Shown here: piece by piece, positions 1 to 12,400 of the stretch
Position numbering within the stretch: the first letter of the stretch is position 1
Layout of the letters: every line of letters starts with the position of its first letter
Source of the DNA: Atherix ibis
Lineage: Eukaryota; Arthropoda; Insecta; Diptera; Athericidae
DNA: 64,000 nt
Direction: 5' to 3'
Assembly: GCA_958298945.1 (NCBI GenBank)
Contig: OY282605.1
Location: 122,880,267 to 122,944,266 of the forward strand
Position numbers and translations under genes: made by a program
Notes under the pieces: model-generated
Database searches by the model: none
Seen by the model: only the letters and a program-made list of their open reading frames with translations
What the model was told of the DNA's origin: nothing

Positions 1-559
1 TTTTGCAGTGAACATTTACATGTATGGGCCCGATATTAAAAGGCAGTTTAAATTCGGACTGAGTGTTCACTTACCACTTCGAAGTATGCTTTTACGCATA
101 AAAATTCATTAACCATTTTGCAGCGAACACTTATTTTCGTATAAAATGAAAACTGAGCATAAGTATTGTACTCATTTTATTTTTCGGAGCGTAAATAAAA
201 ATTAGTTTCGCCAAACGTAACGTAAACTCAGAGACTTACTCAGATTTAAGAGTATTCTAATTTTGTTGCTATCGATACAGTAGTATTATGAGCCAACACA
301 CAGAAAAGCTCAGAGAAAAGAAAAGCGACAACTTAACGCTTTAGTACCGATCAAAATATTGAAAGGCTTTGTTTCTAATTTATTGAATTTTGAGAAAAAC
401 ACTTTTAATAATTAAGAGATTTCGTATTCGATAGAAGAGTGAGGAATTTTTTTCCTTTTATATTGATTGAACTTTATTCAAAAACGATTCCATTTTCAAT
501 TCAACTACAAAATAAGCAGTCTTAAAAAAATAAATCGAAATAAACCATTGATTTAGAAT
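1..559. other. AT-rich non-coding sequence, probably a canoe intron
   Basis: No coding potential is visible on either strand. The gene that follows lacks its N-terminal RA and FHA domains, so this stretch is inferred to be part of a large upstream intron. A short motif (ttttgcagtgaacattta, and a near copy ttttgcagcgaacactta) occurs at 1-18 and again near 116-133. Nothing else was recognised. Confidence 0.5.
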
Positions 560-1222
560 TTTTGTGGAGCTTTGCACAAATATCTTAAAGAAATAATTCT
601 TCTGGAAAAGCCGATGCATCCACAACGAGTCACGGTTTGGTGCGGATTTTGGACTGGAGGCATCATTGGCCCGTTTGCTTCGAAAACGATGAAGAAGCCG
701 CCGTTACGATCAATGGTAAAACGAATTTTTGTTTCCAAAAGTTGAAGAGAATGGCATGGACGACATTTGGTTTCAACAGGACGGTGCCACTTCCCACACA
801 ACCAACGTAACAATCCAACTTTTGGGCACTGCTTTCGAAAACCGAATAATCAGCCGAAATTCTGATGTCAATTAGCCGCCTCGGAGCTGTGATTTGAGCC
901 CGTTGGATTATTTTCTGTGGGGAGCCGTTAAGGATAAATATGACGGAAGCCATCCAGAGACAATTGAGGCCTTGAAATACGAAATCAAAGTTGCTATTGA
1001 AGAGATACAGGCCCGGACAATCAAAAATGTACTGAAAAATTGGGTCGAGCGAATGGGGTACTGTAAGGCCCAGCCGTGGCAGTCATTTAAATGATGTTGT
1101 GTTTCATTCTTAAATTTCAAGGTTCAATCTTTCTATGAAAACCGGAAATTTTAAAAAATATAAACTAGTTTTTTTTTTAAATTTACTTTTTAAAATGCAA
1201 CTTTTAAATGGTCCATCCTGTA
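560..1222 (+). mobile_element. 5'-truncated DD41D (rosa-like) Tc1/mariner relic
   Basis: Plus-strand translation in shifting frames gives WCGFWTGGIIGP, then FQQDGATSHTT, then PPRSCDLSPLDYFLWG. These are the second and third catalytic aspartates of an IS630/Tc1/mariner DDE transposase. Counting residues between the QQD aspartate and the LDYFLW aspartate gives 41, the DD41D spacing. The tryptophan expected before PPRSCD is a TAG stop and there are frameshifts near 680, so the gene is dead. The right end reads, on the minus strand, TACAGGATGGACCATT, which resembles the terminal repeat of the related relic at 23,180. No left terminal repeat or N-terminal helix-turn-helix remains. It lies in a presumed canoe intron. 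Confidence 0.8.
894..1094 (+). pseudogene. C-terminal fragment of DD41D transposase
   Basis: This 66-residue open stretch starts inside the catalytic core (SPLDYFLWGAVKDKYDG) and runs to a natural-looking transposase C-terminus. The third catalytic Asp is residue 5. It is only the tail of the relic at 560-1,222. The upstream part needs a stop read-through and frame changes. It is not an independent gene. Confidence 0.75.
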
Positions 1223-3075
1223 CCAAAATTGAGCTCTGCACTCAAAAGAAACACTCTTTAAGCTTTCCCTTACGTTTATCGTAATTTTTATTCACATTCA
1301 CATTCAATTAAAAATAAAATGTATTTAAAATTTAATAAATCAATTTTTGTTTAAATATCCAGCATAAATTTAAATTTAAATTTATGAATTTTAATATATT
1401 TTGTTGGTCTTTAATTACCTTAAAATATTACCTCTTTTTTTTTAAAAAAAAGAACATTTTCTGTGCAATGTTATAATCATATTCCTTTCGCTTTTCTTTA
1501 TAAAATTTTTTTCGTTGTTGATTTAATTATAAAATTTTTTATTTTGTTAATTTATAATTTTATAAATATTATTCCATGTCTAAATAAATTTTCGTTAACA
1601 TAAAAAAAAATGTATTGTACAATGTATTTTTTTGTGCATCGAAAAATAAGTTAACAAAATTTTATATTTTTATTAAATTTCTGCAAAAATATTTCAAGTT
1701 TAAATTATAATAAAATTACTATAAATATAATATTGTTATTAATTTTATCTTTTAGAATGAAAGAATTCAAAGAATTTTTATTAAATAATTTTCATACAAA
1801 AGTATCAATTTTTTTTTAAATAAAAATGTTAAGCCTTTTTTGAGAGTGTGAAATAATGCAATTAATATTCGTATTATATCATATTAGACTGAAATCTTCT
1901 CGTTTATATTCTATAAATTAAGTGACAATATCACATTAATATATATGAGTGACTGCTGTTGTGTTAAGTGGGAAATACGTGATAAAAATAAATTAATTAA
2001 TTACTGAAAATTCCATCTATAATCAGAGTTATTAAAAAATTACTATTAATTGAACTCATTTAGAAAAAAAATTAACTCCAATAATAATCACTCGACTAAC
2101 GTAATACCAATTTGGTCTCATTCGATATTCAATTATAATTTGCTTCTTAAAACATTTCACATCCATAATAAGGGTTTTATATGGGAAAAATTATGGAAAG
2201 TTATTAATTTTTTCCTGCTAATTATTTAATTGATTTTTGTATATGTAGCCTCAAATTTATAGAAGTAATATTGACTCTTTAATTAAGTTTATAAAATTGT
2301 TTACTAAATTAAAATAATCAGAAAAGTGATTTTTTCGTAGTAATTTTTTTGTATTTTTTTTTGAAAATTATTGTTTTTATGTTTTATATATAATCTTCCA
2401 AAATGAGATGATTCCAGGTTTTTTATTTATAATTCCAGGTTTTTTATTAAAAATAAATTTAAAAAATTAGAAAATTGAAAATTTTGTTAATTATGCTTTT
2501 ATTAACGCTGCACAAATAAGAAAAAAACCAATGCAAATTAATCAGACCTTAAATTAAGTGTTTTTTTTTTTAAATATAAAATTCTACTTTAAGTCAAATT
2601 TAAATGCTTTTATTTCTCGTTAACTATTATTTATAATTCGTTAACATTGTTTTGTAGTTGAAAAAAACCCATCTCAGTTGATGTTAACCTATTCTTCGAT
2701 TCCACTGTACTCGTATAGTCAGTCTGAGTACATTGTGCATATCCTTTCATATAAGAATCTAAAAAAAGGACGAAATATGCTTACTTTTATTAATTATTAA
2801 ATGCATACAAATATATTTTTGTCATTTTAATTTTTACTTTCATTTATTTGTGTTCTTTTCTTTATAAAAAAAAATATATATATTTTTATGCTTATATTTT
2901 GTTCGTTGTTTGTTATTTTTTATTTTTTACGTTTTTATTTCTTTAATTATTTATCGTATGTAACGTACAACACATCACATCAACCACACACATTTTGAAA
3001 AAAAAAAAAACAAACCACAACAATCTAAATTCATAACGCAATTGAAACCGATTGGAAAAATGACCGGATAAATAG
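1223..3075. other. AT-rich intron sequence of canoe
   Basis: About 1.85 kb, strongly A/T-rich, with many homopolymer runs and no open frame. It ends at a TAG acceptor (3,074-3,075) in front of the first recognisable canoe exon. The pyrimidine tract there is weak because the preceding 80 bases are A/C-rich. I see no repeat or conserved element in it. Confidence 0.5.
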
Positions 3076-3471
3076 CCGATCACCAACATCTCCCTCATGG
3101 AACGAAGAAGAGCGAGCTCTTAGCCCAGTAAGTTCACTAGCACAAGCACAAACACAGAATGCGAAGCAAATCTACTTCGATTCCTCGGATTCGGCGTCAC
3201 AACAAAATCTACGAAGCAATTATGACGGTAAGCCACCACAGCTAAACCATCAGGGTCATCAAGGTAATGATCAGTCAATGGCCATGAACGAGGATAGTAT
3301 AAGTGGAAAGGCAGTGCCAATGGGCCAGCAACAGCAGCAAGGAAACGATCATCCTGGTCGCTCCGATATGACAATGGCCACAGGTCCCTATGAGGGCGAG
3401 ACAAATACTACCGAGAATGAAACCAAGTCAATATCGAGCGTTAAATCGAACGGATCGAATCAGGAATCAAG
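3076..3471 (+). CDS. cno: canoe exon: polar linker before DIL domain
   Basis: Open in one frame from an upstream TAA at 3,026. The only AG in the preceding stretch is 3,074-3,075. It encodes a Ser/Gln/Asn-rich, low-complexity linker (SRSPTSPSWNEEE, then MGQQQQQGNDHPG, then SSVKSNGSNQES), as expected between the FHA and DIL domains. The donor is AAG|GTATCC at 3,472 (phase 2), which fits the next acceptor exactly and restores an Arg codon across the junction. The base composition is clearly less AT-rich than the flanks. The linker itself is poorly conserved in the family, so support comes from phase, openness and position. The 623-nt intron after it (3,472-4,094) shows nothing recognisable. Confidence 0.8.
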
Positions 3472-6400
3472 GTATCCAACGTCATCACAATTTAGACCAA
3501 AAAAAAAATTAAATTAAATTAAAAGAAATTGAGCAAAATAAAAAGAGTTTCAGCGCAAATGCATTCAATCGTTTAGTATTGAAAATAAAAAAAATTAAAA
3601 AAAAATTGCATGTCTGCACGCATGCACATTCACATAACACCAAGAGTAGCGCCATCACACATGCTGCCAATGTTGCCATGTTGTGCTTGCCTTGCTGCCT
3701 GTGTCGTCCGAATGAATGTAGTTGTAGCTTAGCTAATTTATAAAAAAACAAAATTATTTATTTATTGATTCTTTTAGCACATAATATTTTTTTTCTATTT
3801 ATTTTTTAATTATATTTGCTCAAAACTTCAATATTTAACATTTTTGTATTTTTTTTTTAAAATTTCCTATTAACATAACCCTAAAATATGAACATAACCT
3901 CAAGAGTAAGAATTTAACCTGAAAAAAGGATGCATGACATTCCGTTTTACTTTCTCTACTTTTGACTCTTTACATCTTCTAGTTTTCTTCTGTTCTTTAA
4001 TTCTTTCAACTGTAAATATAGTCAGAATTTTTCAGCTCTTTTGGATTGTTGAATTTTTCAGCTCTTTTTATAAATTTTTTTTTGCTTTCAAAAGAAATCC
4101 AAAAATGATGCCTGGAGGTGGTGATCAACAAGGCCAAGAATCAATTTTGCCAGCAGTTCTTGAATTTCCGGAAACGCATCAGGAGAATTTCTTGCGGCAA
4201 ATCATCACAGAATTGGATGTGAATGCACCACATTTTAAGTTGGCTCCCGTTTACACATTGTACCTGTGCGCAAGGTTTGTCCTTTTTTCGCTTATAGTCT
4301 TAATTTTCTATCGCTTGAAGATTGCACTCATCGTTAATTCAAATGAAATCATTACAAATCCAGTTGAGTTAATGAACATTTTTACTAATTCAGGTATCGA
4401 GCGTCGACTCACTATCGACCAGACTTACAGCCAACCGAACGTGCTCACAAGTTAACAATTTTTCTACACCACGTAGCCAATTTAATATACTCCGTTGTCC
4501 AAGACCAGTACACGGATCCGAAAATTCTCGCTTTCTGGATGGCTAACGGTTCGGAATTTTTACACTTCCTCAAGTCTGACCGGCACATATCAGCTTTCAG
4601 TGTCCAAGCTCAAGAGGTGCTGGCGGAAAGTGTGCAAACTGCATTTAGAAATTTGGTCAATTGCTATCGAGTGGAGCTGTCGCAGACATTGAATCAGTTC
4701 CTATCCGAAAATATCGACCATGAATCGGCAGCCGGCTTAGTACTGACCGTATTGGGATCAGCGATGTCCCTGCTACGACGGTGTAGAGTTAATGCGGCGC
4801 TGACCATTCAACTATTCTCGCAATTATTCCATTACATAAATGTGATCTGCTTTAATACAGTAAGTAGTGTTGCCTTCCAATTGACCTTTGGGACGAAAAG
4901 AATAAAAATTCTTGTAACGTTTTCCTAAACGAAAAACTTTTACTAATTCAGATTGTCACGAACTCACACATGTGCACATCGGAATGGGGAAAAGTTATGC
5001 TCGAAAGGCTTCAACTTTTGGAATTGTGGGCTGAACGACAGGGACTTGAATTGGCAGCCGATTGCCATTTGGCAAAAATTAATCAATGCGCTCAATTTTT
5101 GCAAGTAATTGACACTTTTGGTTATTAATTTTATAAATTTTTTTGTCTTCAATTTCTAAACTCAAAAAATATTTGGAATTTTTTTTCAATAGGCACCGAA
5201 ATCGAGCGTTGAAGAAATTCAACAGTTGGCGTGCTCCTGTTTCCGTTTGAATTCATTACAAATGGCTGCTCTGCTTCAACAGGAGCAGATCCCAAGAAAT
5301 TTGGTCGATACAGCAATCCGGATGGCTGAGTCTGTGGCCGATGAATTGACACGGGCTGATGGACGGGAGGTGCGACTTGAAGAATCGCCTGAACTCCATC
5401 TGGCCTTACTATTGCCAGATGACGGTTTCAGCTGTGACGTTGTACGTGGCATTCCTCCCGGACTCGTGGACTTTCTGAATCCACTCCAGGCAGCAGGAAT
5501 GTGTAGGTTAGCAGCCCAACCAACTAGCGTCGGTCTCTGGATTGTCTACATGCACCAGTTCAATGTAAGATTTTATCCCAAAAGGCAGCATTGCTTTTGT
5601 TAAATTTATTCTGTACATTTCGAAATCTTCTCCAAAGCAATTAAGATCTATTTTTGTGCATTTTGATGTTGAATGTGAAGCAAAATTCTTTTTTTGATAA
5701 ACAGCAATTGAGATCACCGAGCGCTATGTCTAGTAAACCACCGCAGCCCGAGGTACAAGTGATAAAGTTGCACAAGAACTCGAACGGCATGGGACTGTCG
5801 ATTGTCGCTGCGAAAGGTGCAGGACAAGAGCGATTAGGAATTTATATAAAATCAGTGGTGCCAGGTGGAGCAGCTGATGCCGACGGTCGACTTCAAGCAG
5901 GTGATCAACTTCTCAGAGTGGATGGGCAAAGTCTTATCGGCATAACACAAGAGAAGGCAGCTGAATACCTGGTTCGGACGGGACCTATTGTCACACTCGA
6001 AGTAGCCAAACAGGGTGCCATCTACCATGGTCTGGCGACGCTGCTACAGCAGCCGAGCCCTATCATCCAAAGAGGTATGCGTTCCGATCATTTTAGGGAC
6101 ATTTTTATTAAGAAAAACTTAACTCGTAATTGTTTGCTAGAATAAAACAACCAATCCCAAGGTTGGTTAAGAAGCGTTCTTTTTAACTTAACTACTAACA
6201 TTCAATAATTCTATAAATACTAACATAGTGAAATCTTGTAATTTTTGCAATCGAAACGAATTGATTCGAATCGTTGGTTAGACGTTGAAGAGGATCTGTT
6301 GACTAAGAAAAAGCCGGTCTTGAGAAAAACTCGAAGCCATAGCTTCGGTTCAGGATCTGACGATAGCTTGCACCAATGCGGACGTAGCGGTATTGGTGGG

Positions 6401-9400
6401 CAGTTTGATGAAAAGTACCCGGCATTTTTATCACAATCGTACGACCACACCTTATCGTCTTCGCCAAATTACTTCGATGACACTGTACGCCGATCAAGCT
6501 GGTCGTCATTGCACGAGGAGTTCGTACCGCAAATACAGCAGCTGCACATCGATCCGAGATACCGGGACACGAGAAACGTTGCCTATCATGGTTCGAATTT
6601 AATGTTGTCCGCCTCAACGGAAAATAATATTTCACGTTGGGATGACAATCCGGCAATCTTCATCGAACAGTACAACGACGACAATGATGCCGATAATCAG
6701 TCGAACGAGTCCAGCAATTTAGCACAAAATCTCTGCTTTGAATCGCACCAACCACTGAATGAGGACAGCATTGCGTCATGCGCCGATTCGGATGATATTC
6801 CGTTCATCGACGACGGGTCGCCATCAGAGGATAGCCAATACGTGCCAATTTTCTTTGTCGCCAATGAGAGGATCGATACCGCTGCAAAGCCAACATCGAG
6901 TATTATGGTCGACAAGACGTCCAACGCACGGCGCTCCAGTTCAGGATGCCGCAAAACAGTCAGTTTCGACTTGTTAAATAATAACGAAAAATTTAGAGAC
7001 TTTAGTGATGATGCTTGTGTTGATTTCGGTGGTGGCGGCGGTTGCGGTGATGATAGTTCCTCCAAACCCTCACCATTAACCGTTTCATTGAATAAATCGA
7101 AGACTTTCGATCAGATAATGGGTGTGAGACGAAACACAACCGCCATTACCGTTGCCGCCGCCGCCGCCAATACTAGCACAGTAGTTGAGCCCAACGATTT
7201 TTACTTTAACACGGACGAGCTGATCCCTTTTCCCTTCGCCATGGTTACCTCTGACGATGAAATAAAATTCGATATGCGTAATAAAAATCGGAGGAATCCA
7301 ATGTTATACGAATTCGCAAGTCACAAACTCCGAACTGTCGATCAAGAAGAACTTAATCTAGACTTATCCGAATTGAATAAATCGTCTGAATCCAGTACTA
7401 ATTCGAATAGCTGCAATAACTCAAAATTCCAAGATAATCTAGAACAAGACGACAAGATTAAATCAGAGAAACGCGGTGCAGCGAATTTTTTGGCTGGCCA
7501 ATTTTTTCCTTTGGTAAAAAGCAAAAGTTCATTCGAAGTGAATCGGTTGGTAAAGAAATCGATGACTTTGAATTTTGGTGAGGGAAAAGTTCGAGAATTG
7601 GCTCAGTATTTTGATGCAGAAGCGGGTTGCAAGGGCAAGAGTCAGTCGAACCCGGAATTGTATGAAACAAGCAAGAATAAAAAGAAATTAACGCTCGCTG
7701 AAGAGCGTGAAGTCGTTCGGCAGCTGAAAGAATGGAGTGATTTTGGATCATTCGGTAAGACCTACAGTCCAAAGGCTGTGGAAAATTCAAAGGGCGGTAC
7801 ACAACCATCGCAGACGATAAGTTCACCTCGCCAACATAAACCGAACAGCTCATGTGACTCGAAACGACTTGATTGGTGGAGAAGTGAACCGACATTGCAC
7901 TATTCAAATTCTTTTACACGGAGAAACCGAAACAATAGCATCGCGCTATCAAAATCACCCATGAATGTCGTCACAATCACGACCACCATTGACCATGCTG
8001 GTTCGAGCGACAAGACGACAATAACCACAAAAACAACCACCAGCAATGCAGCCAAAGAGCTATTTTCACACCACAAGACCTATCAACCCTTTCGAAAGGG
8101 CGAAAACCTCGGCTATCGCAATCACTTCTCACCAAAACGATTGTCCGCACCCTCGTCACTTCTGCGAAATGCGAACCACAAAAGCTGCCCCGACCTGTAC
8201 AAAAACCGGCGACTGCCTCATCTCAGCCCTTGCCACTCATCGAAATTCATGACTTTACGAAAACTGAAACGGAATCAAAAACAAAAAGTTCTGAGCCAGA
8301 ATGCTGGTCAAGATGGCGGTGATGAAACCGAACCGAGATGACGAAGTATGAGTGCGCACACCTAGCACCACAGCAAAAGTGTCACATTTATTGTCGCAAA
8401 TTGTTTTCTTTTTTTCCATTTGATTTTATTTCGTTTCGTTTCGTTCTGCTTCGGCCATTGTCGTCTTATTTTCTTTCGTTGTATTGTATTAGGTTAGGTT
8501 TCGGTTCATTTCATTTTATTTCGTACTTTTTCGATTATAATCAATTTTAAAAATACTCGTTTCTAAAGTTTTCTTTTCAATTAAACAAAGTGTTTTTATT
8601 TTAATTAGAAAATATTTTCTTAAGTTTGCAGTCACAGTGTTATTGTTACCCTTTCACCTCAAAGTGCTTCTTAATGGCGAATGTTCGCCAATCCACATCG
8701 AAAGGAAAAATTCTTTGTTTTTTTTTTAATTTTTGATGTCCTTTTTTGCATGAACACTTTTTTTTCTTTATTTTTCTTCATTTTTAATAATTTAGCCACA
8801 AAACTATTAGGAAGAAATTTTTTCTTATTTTCTTTTGAGTTTTTTCTGCTTAATGTGCTTTTATGAATTGTTGTACATTGGAAAAAATAATATATTTATT
8901 TTAAAAAAAAATAGAAACAAAAAACGAATAAAATTTGTTTTCGAAAATAGGCAATCGACGAATGTCTGAGAGAGATTTAAATCGAATGGGATCAGAAACA
9001 AAACCTCCAATTCCAGCTCATGCCCCCAACCAACAATTACCGAATAGTAAATCAGTTCCAGCACTCCATCATGTCGGGAATATTGGTAAGTGATTGACTA
9101 TTTTCTTTAAAAAAAATATTTTAAAAACATATGTCTGTGCAGGTATGTCGAGCAATAAATCCCGCAGTATTCACAGTCTTGTAAGTAATAATGAGCAAGG
9201 ATTTTATCAAAATCTGAGCGTCTACAGGGCACAGAATCAAAGTCAACCGAATTTGGGAGAAAGGTGAGCCATTTTTATAAAATCATTTTTTTATAAACAA
9301 CCACTAAACAAAAATTAAATAAAAGAAAAGAAGATAATTCCGTACCTTTCTCATGTCGTACGGACATTTACTGCATGCGCAATGAAAAATTTATTCTGCA

Positions 9401-12400
9401 TGCGCAACGGTGCCTGTTAACTCACCTTTACTTATTTTGTGAGCGCGTACGATTCAATTTTTACTCACTTCTGTTCGGTATTCTGTTTTTTCCCATCATT
9501 AAAAAAAAAATTTTGTTGAGTCGACTCATCAGATGTTGTGCTCGCTCAGTTACGTTTGATGCCTTCTAAGTTCTCATAATAATTGTTCGCTCTCACAAAT
9601 GACTTTTAAGAAAACAACGCCGTTCGTGCACTTCAGCGAGTGAGAATTTAGAAAGTAAAATGCCGTGCGAACTAATATGTCCCCGTCCGTAAACTTGTGC
9701 TTTAGTAAAATTTTCTTTTTTCATATTTTTATAAATATTTTGTTAAATAGAATTTATTATTTTCTTTTTAATTTTTAAATAAATTGAATTTTTTTTTAAA
9801 TTCACACATTTTCAAAAGTAGTGATTTTTTTATTGTTTTTCTTAGACATAAAATTTGGTTTTGATAATCAGCATTTTTAAATGTTTTTTTTTTGCCCATG
9901 TTTTCTGATAATAATAGACCTCAGTTAGCATCTCAAACGACAATAAACTCACTTGGAGGTAACACAACGACATCATCCAATCAACCTGTACTAAGCCGTC
10001 CAGTTTCAGCCTATTATAATAGCAATAACACAGCAACTACCATGCCTTCACCGAATTCAATGTCCTACTTAATGTCCCAGCAGCAGCAGCAACAGCAGCA
10101 GCAACAACAACAACAGCAGGGCAACAATGTTAACACAGCCAGTATGTCAACTGGTAATCTTCAACAACAACAACAACAAATGCAACAGTCTGTCCCACAA
10201 CAGCAACAGCAACAACAGCAACAACAGCAACAACAGCAACAACAACATCAACAGCAACAACAACAGCTTGCCGCACGTATGAAAGCCAACAATTTCATGA
10301 GAGATTCACAGTCGCAGCAAAGTTTGCGTATGAATCAAATGATGGCGCCGTCGATGCCAAACATTGCCCACTCCAGCGGCTATGCGTCTAATATATCCGC
10401 CAGTCAGAGTATGCAAAACGTGAACGTGATTCCGCCAAACGCGCAGACTATGTATCAGCAACAACCACCGATCCCACAGCACATGACGCACCACACGAAT
10501 GGTAACCTGCTTCACATGATGCCTCCGAATACGAATGCTTCACATCTGCTTCAGCACGACCACCTGAATTTACAAAAACTACCCCAAACAACAGCGTCAC
10601 TTGCTCGTGGACAACAGAAATTGGTTGAATTTGGTGAGCTGGCGAATCGGCGGAATCATCAGCAGTCATCACAACGGTATGAATTGGGAATGCACGCGAT
10701 CGATGGTGGTATGGCTGGAAATGTACCGCCAATGATGCTGCCGCCATCGTCACAAAATCCGCTAATGATGACCATGCAATCGTCGAAACCACCACAAATG
10801 AGTCCAATGAGTCCATTGAAGCAGTTGCCACCAACGGCGCCCAAGCCTCAAATGAATAAACCGCAACAACAACAGCAACTATCACATTCCAATTTCGCTG
10901 TGACCAATAATGTCGCCGACGATATATCTCCACCATTGCCGCCAACGACAACGCATCCACTATTTAAGCCGATCAACAGCAGCAGCACCAACAACATAAA
11001 TTATGTCGCCAGCACATTAGACCCACCAAAAGTGGCATACTATCCGGTTTCGTCAAATCAATCGGCGAAGAACTTCATTGGTGGAAATCCATGGGAGCGT
11101 GAGGAACGGGAAAAAGTTCACGAAATGCGACGGGAGCATATCCGGCAATGGCGTGATCAGCAAATAATTGACCTGTCTGCTTTGGCAAACCGGACACCGC
11201 AGCAGGAAGATCAGCTGAAAACACTGCTGTTGGAACGAGATTTCGAACGACGGGCTCTTGAAACCGAAGAGCAAGAGGACGACAACGATACCATGTATAA
11301 TAAGGAGAATATGCAGGAAGTGATTCGTCTTGCGAATCAATCGAATTCGATTTCGGCGCCCGTGACCAACATGAAACAAGTCGAAATGAAGGGAAGTCCA
11401 CCGATGCAGCCTACGCCAAATGTTCTGGCAGAAGATCCGTCTCCTCCTATGGCTGATTCGCAACATACATATCAGGGGTACACGATCCAACAGAGCCAAA
11501 TTGTACCAACGCCCACTGTTCAGCCGAAGAGCATCTTGAAACACAACAACAATCGCTATGACGGGTTAAGTGGCACTTTGCCGTCATCGCCTTCAAAGTC
11601 GCAAAAGTCGGCCAGTTTTGCAGATGATCATCGTGTACATTCGGATAGTCAGTCAGCGGTCGCCCTACTGCAGTTATCAAAGGATATTGGTGGTATGAAT
11701 TTGAGCAATAGTGCGTCCGATAAGATCGTCGGCGGAAACGGTATCGGAGGCGTCCTGGATCAGCCGTTGGCTACCGAATTGAGCAAGTCGCATCGTGAAT
11801 CTGCTGATCCAGTTTTACAAAACAACAACAGTTCTCCACCGCCTCCGCCGGAGCGAAACAGCAGCTACATAATAATGTCGCAACAGCAGCAAAAGTACCG
11901 GAGTAGTGGAAGTCACCAACCTTTAAAAGCACTGCCGGCTACGCCGTTTTTAAGTATCGATATAACCACAGCGAATGCGCTCCCCTCAAATTACACAACA
12001 TCGAGTGTGAAGAGATCGGCACAAAGTCGTCTGTCGAATTCATTAACGACAACTAGTAGTACCGCCACTACGATGAGTACCACCACAAACAACAACAATA
12101 ACAACAATATTAGTTCGATCGGCAACAGCAGCAGCCTCTTAAGTCCGTTAGCCGTCCTGAGTTCCAGCAATTCTAACTTGCTCAGCAATTCTGTAAATTC
12201 AATACGCGACAGAGACAGCAAACGTGTGTCATTCCATGATGAAGAGAACAATTGCATTCCATTCCAGGAGATTATTGGAGACCAAGCTGATTTGGAAATT
12301 ATCCGGGAGGATCCAGATGTGAGTAGAAAAGATGCAAATATAGGGTTTTCGAATAAGAGTGATATGATTTCTTTTTTTTAAAAAAAACACACTAATTGTT

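Noticed and set aside
3934..4455. 173-codon ORF from ATG 3,934
   Set aside because: It is hydrophobic intron translation fused by chance to the real exon 4,095-4,274. The canoe homology starts after the acceptor and ends at the donor.
6245..8341. Long open frame taken as an independent gene starting at 6,245
   Set aside because: The codon at 6,245 is TTG, not ATG, and no in-frame ATG precedes the conserved-looking part. The phase-matched acceptor at 6,280-6,281 explains it better as a canoe exon.
9892..9917. ATG at 9,892 as start of the large Q-rich protein
   Set aside because: The acceptor AATAATAG at 9,910-9,917 joins the previous exon in phase. The ATG is intronic.
10306..12257. Several minus-strand ORFs up to 170 codons opposite the Q-rich exon
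   Set aside because: Their low-complexity composition is the reverse complement of CAG/CAA and Ser/Asn codons. They are shadows of canoe coding sequence.
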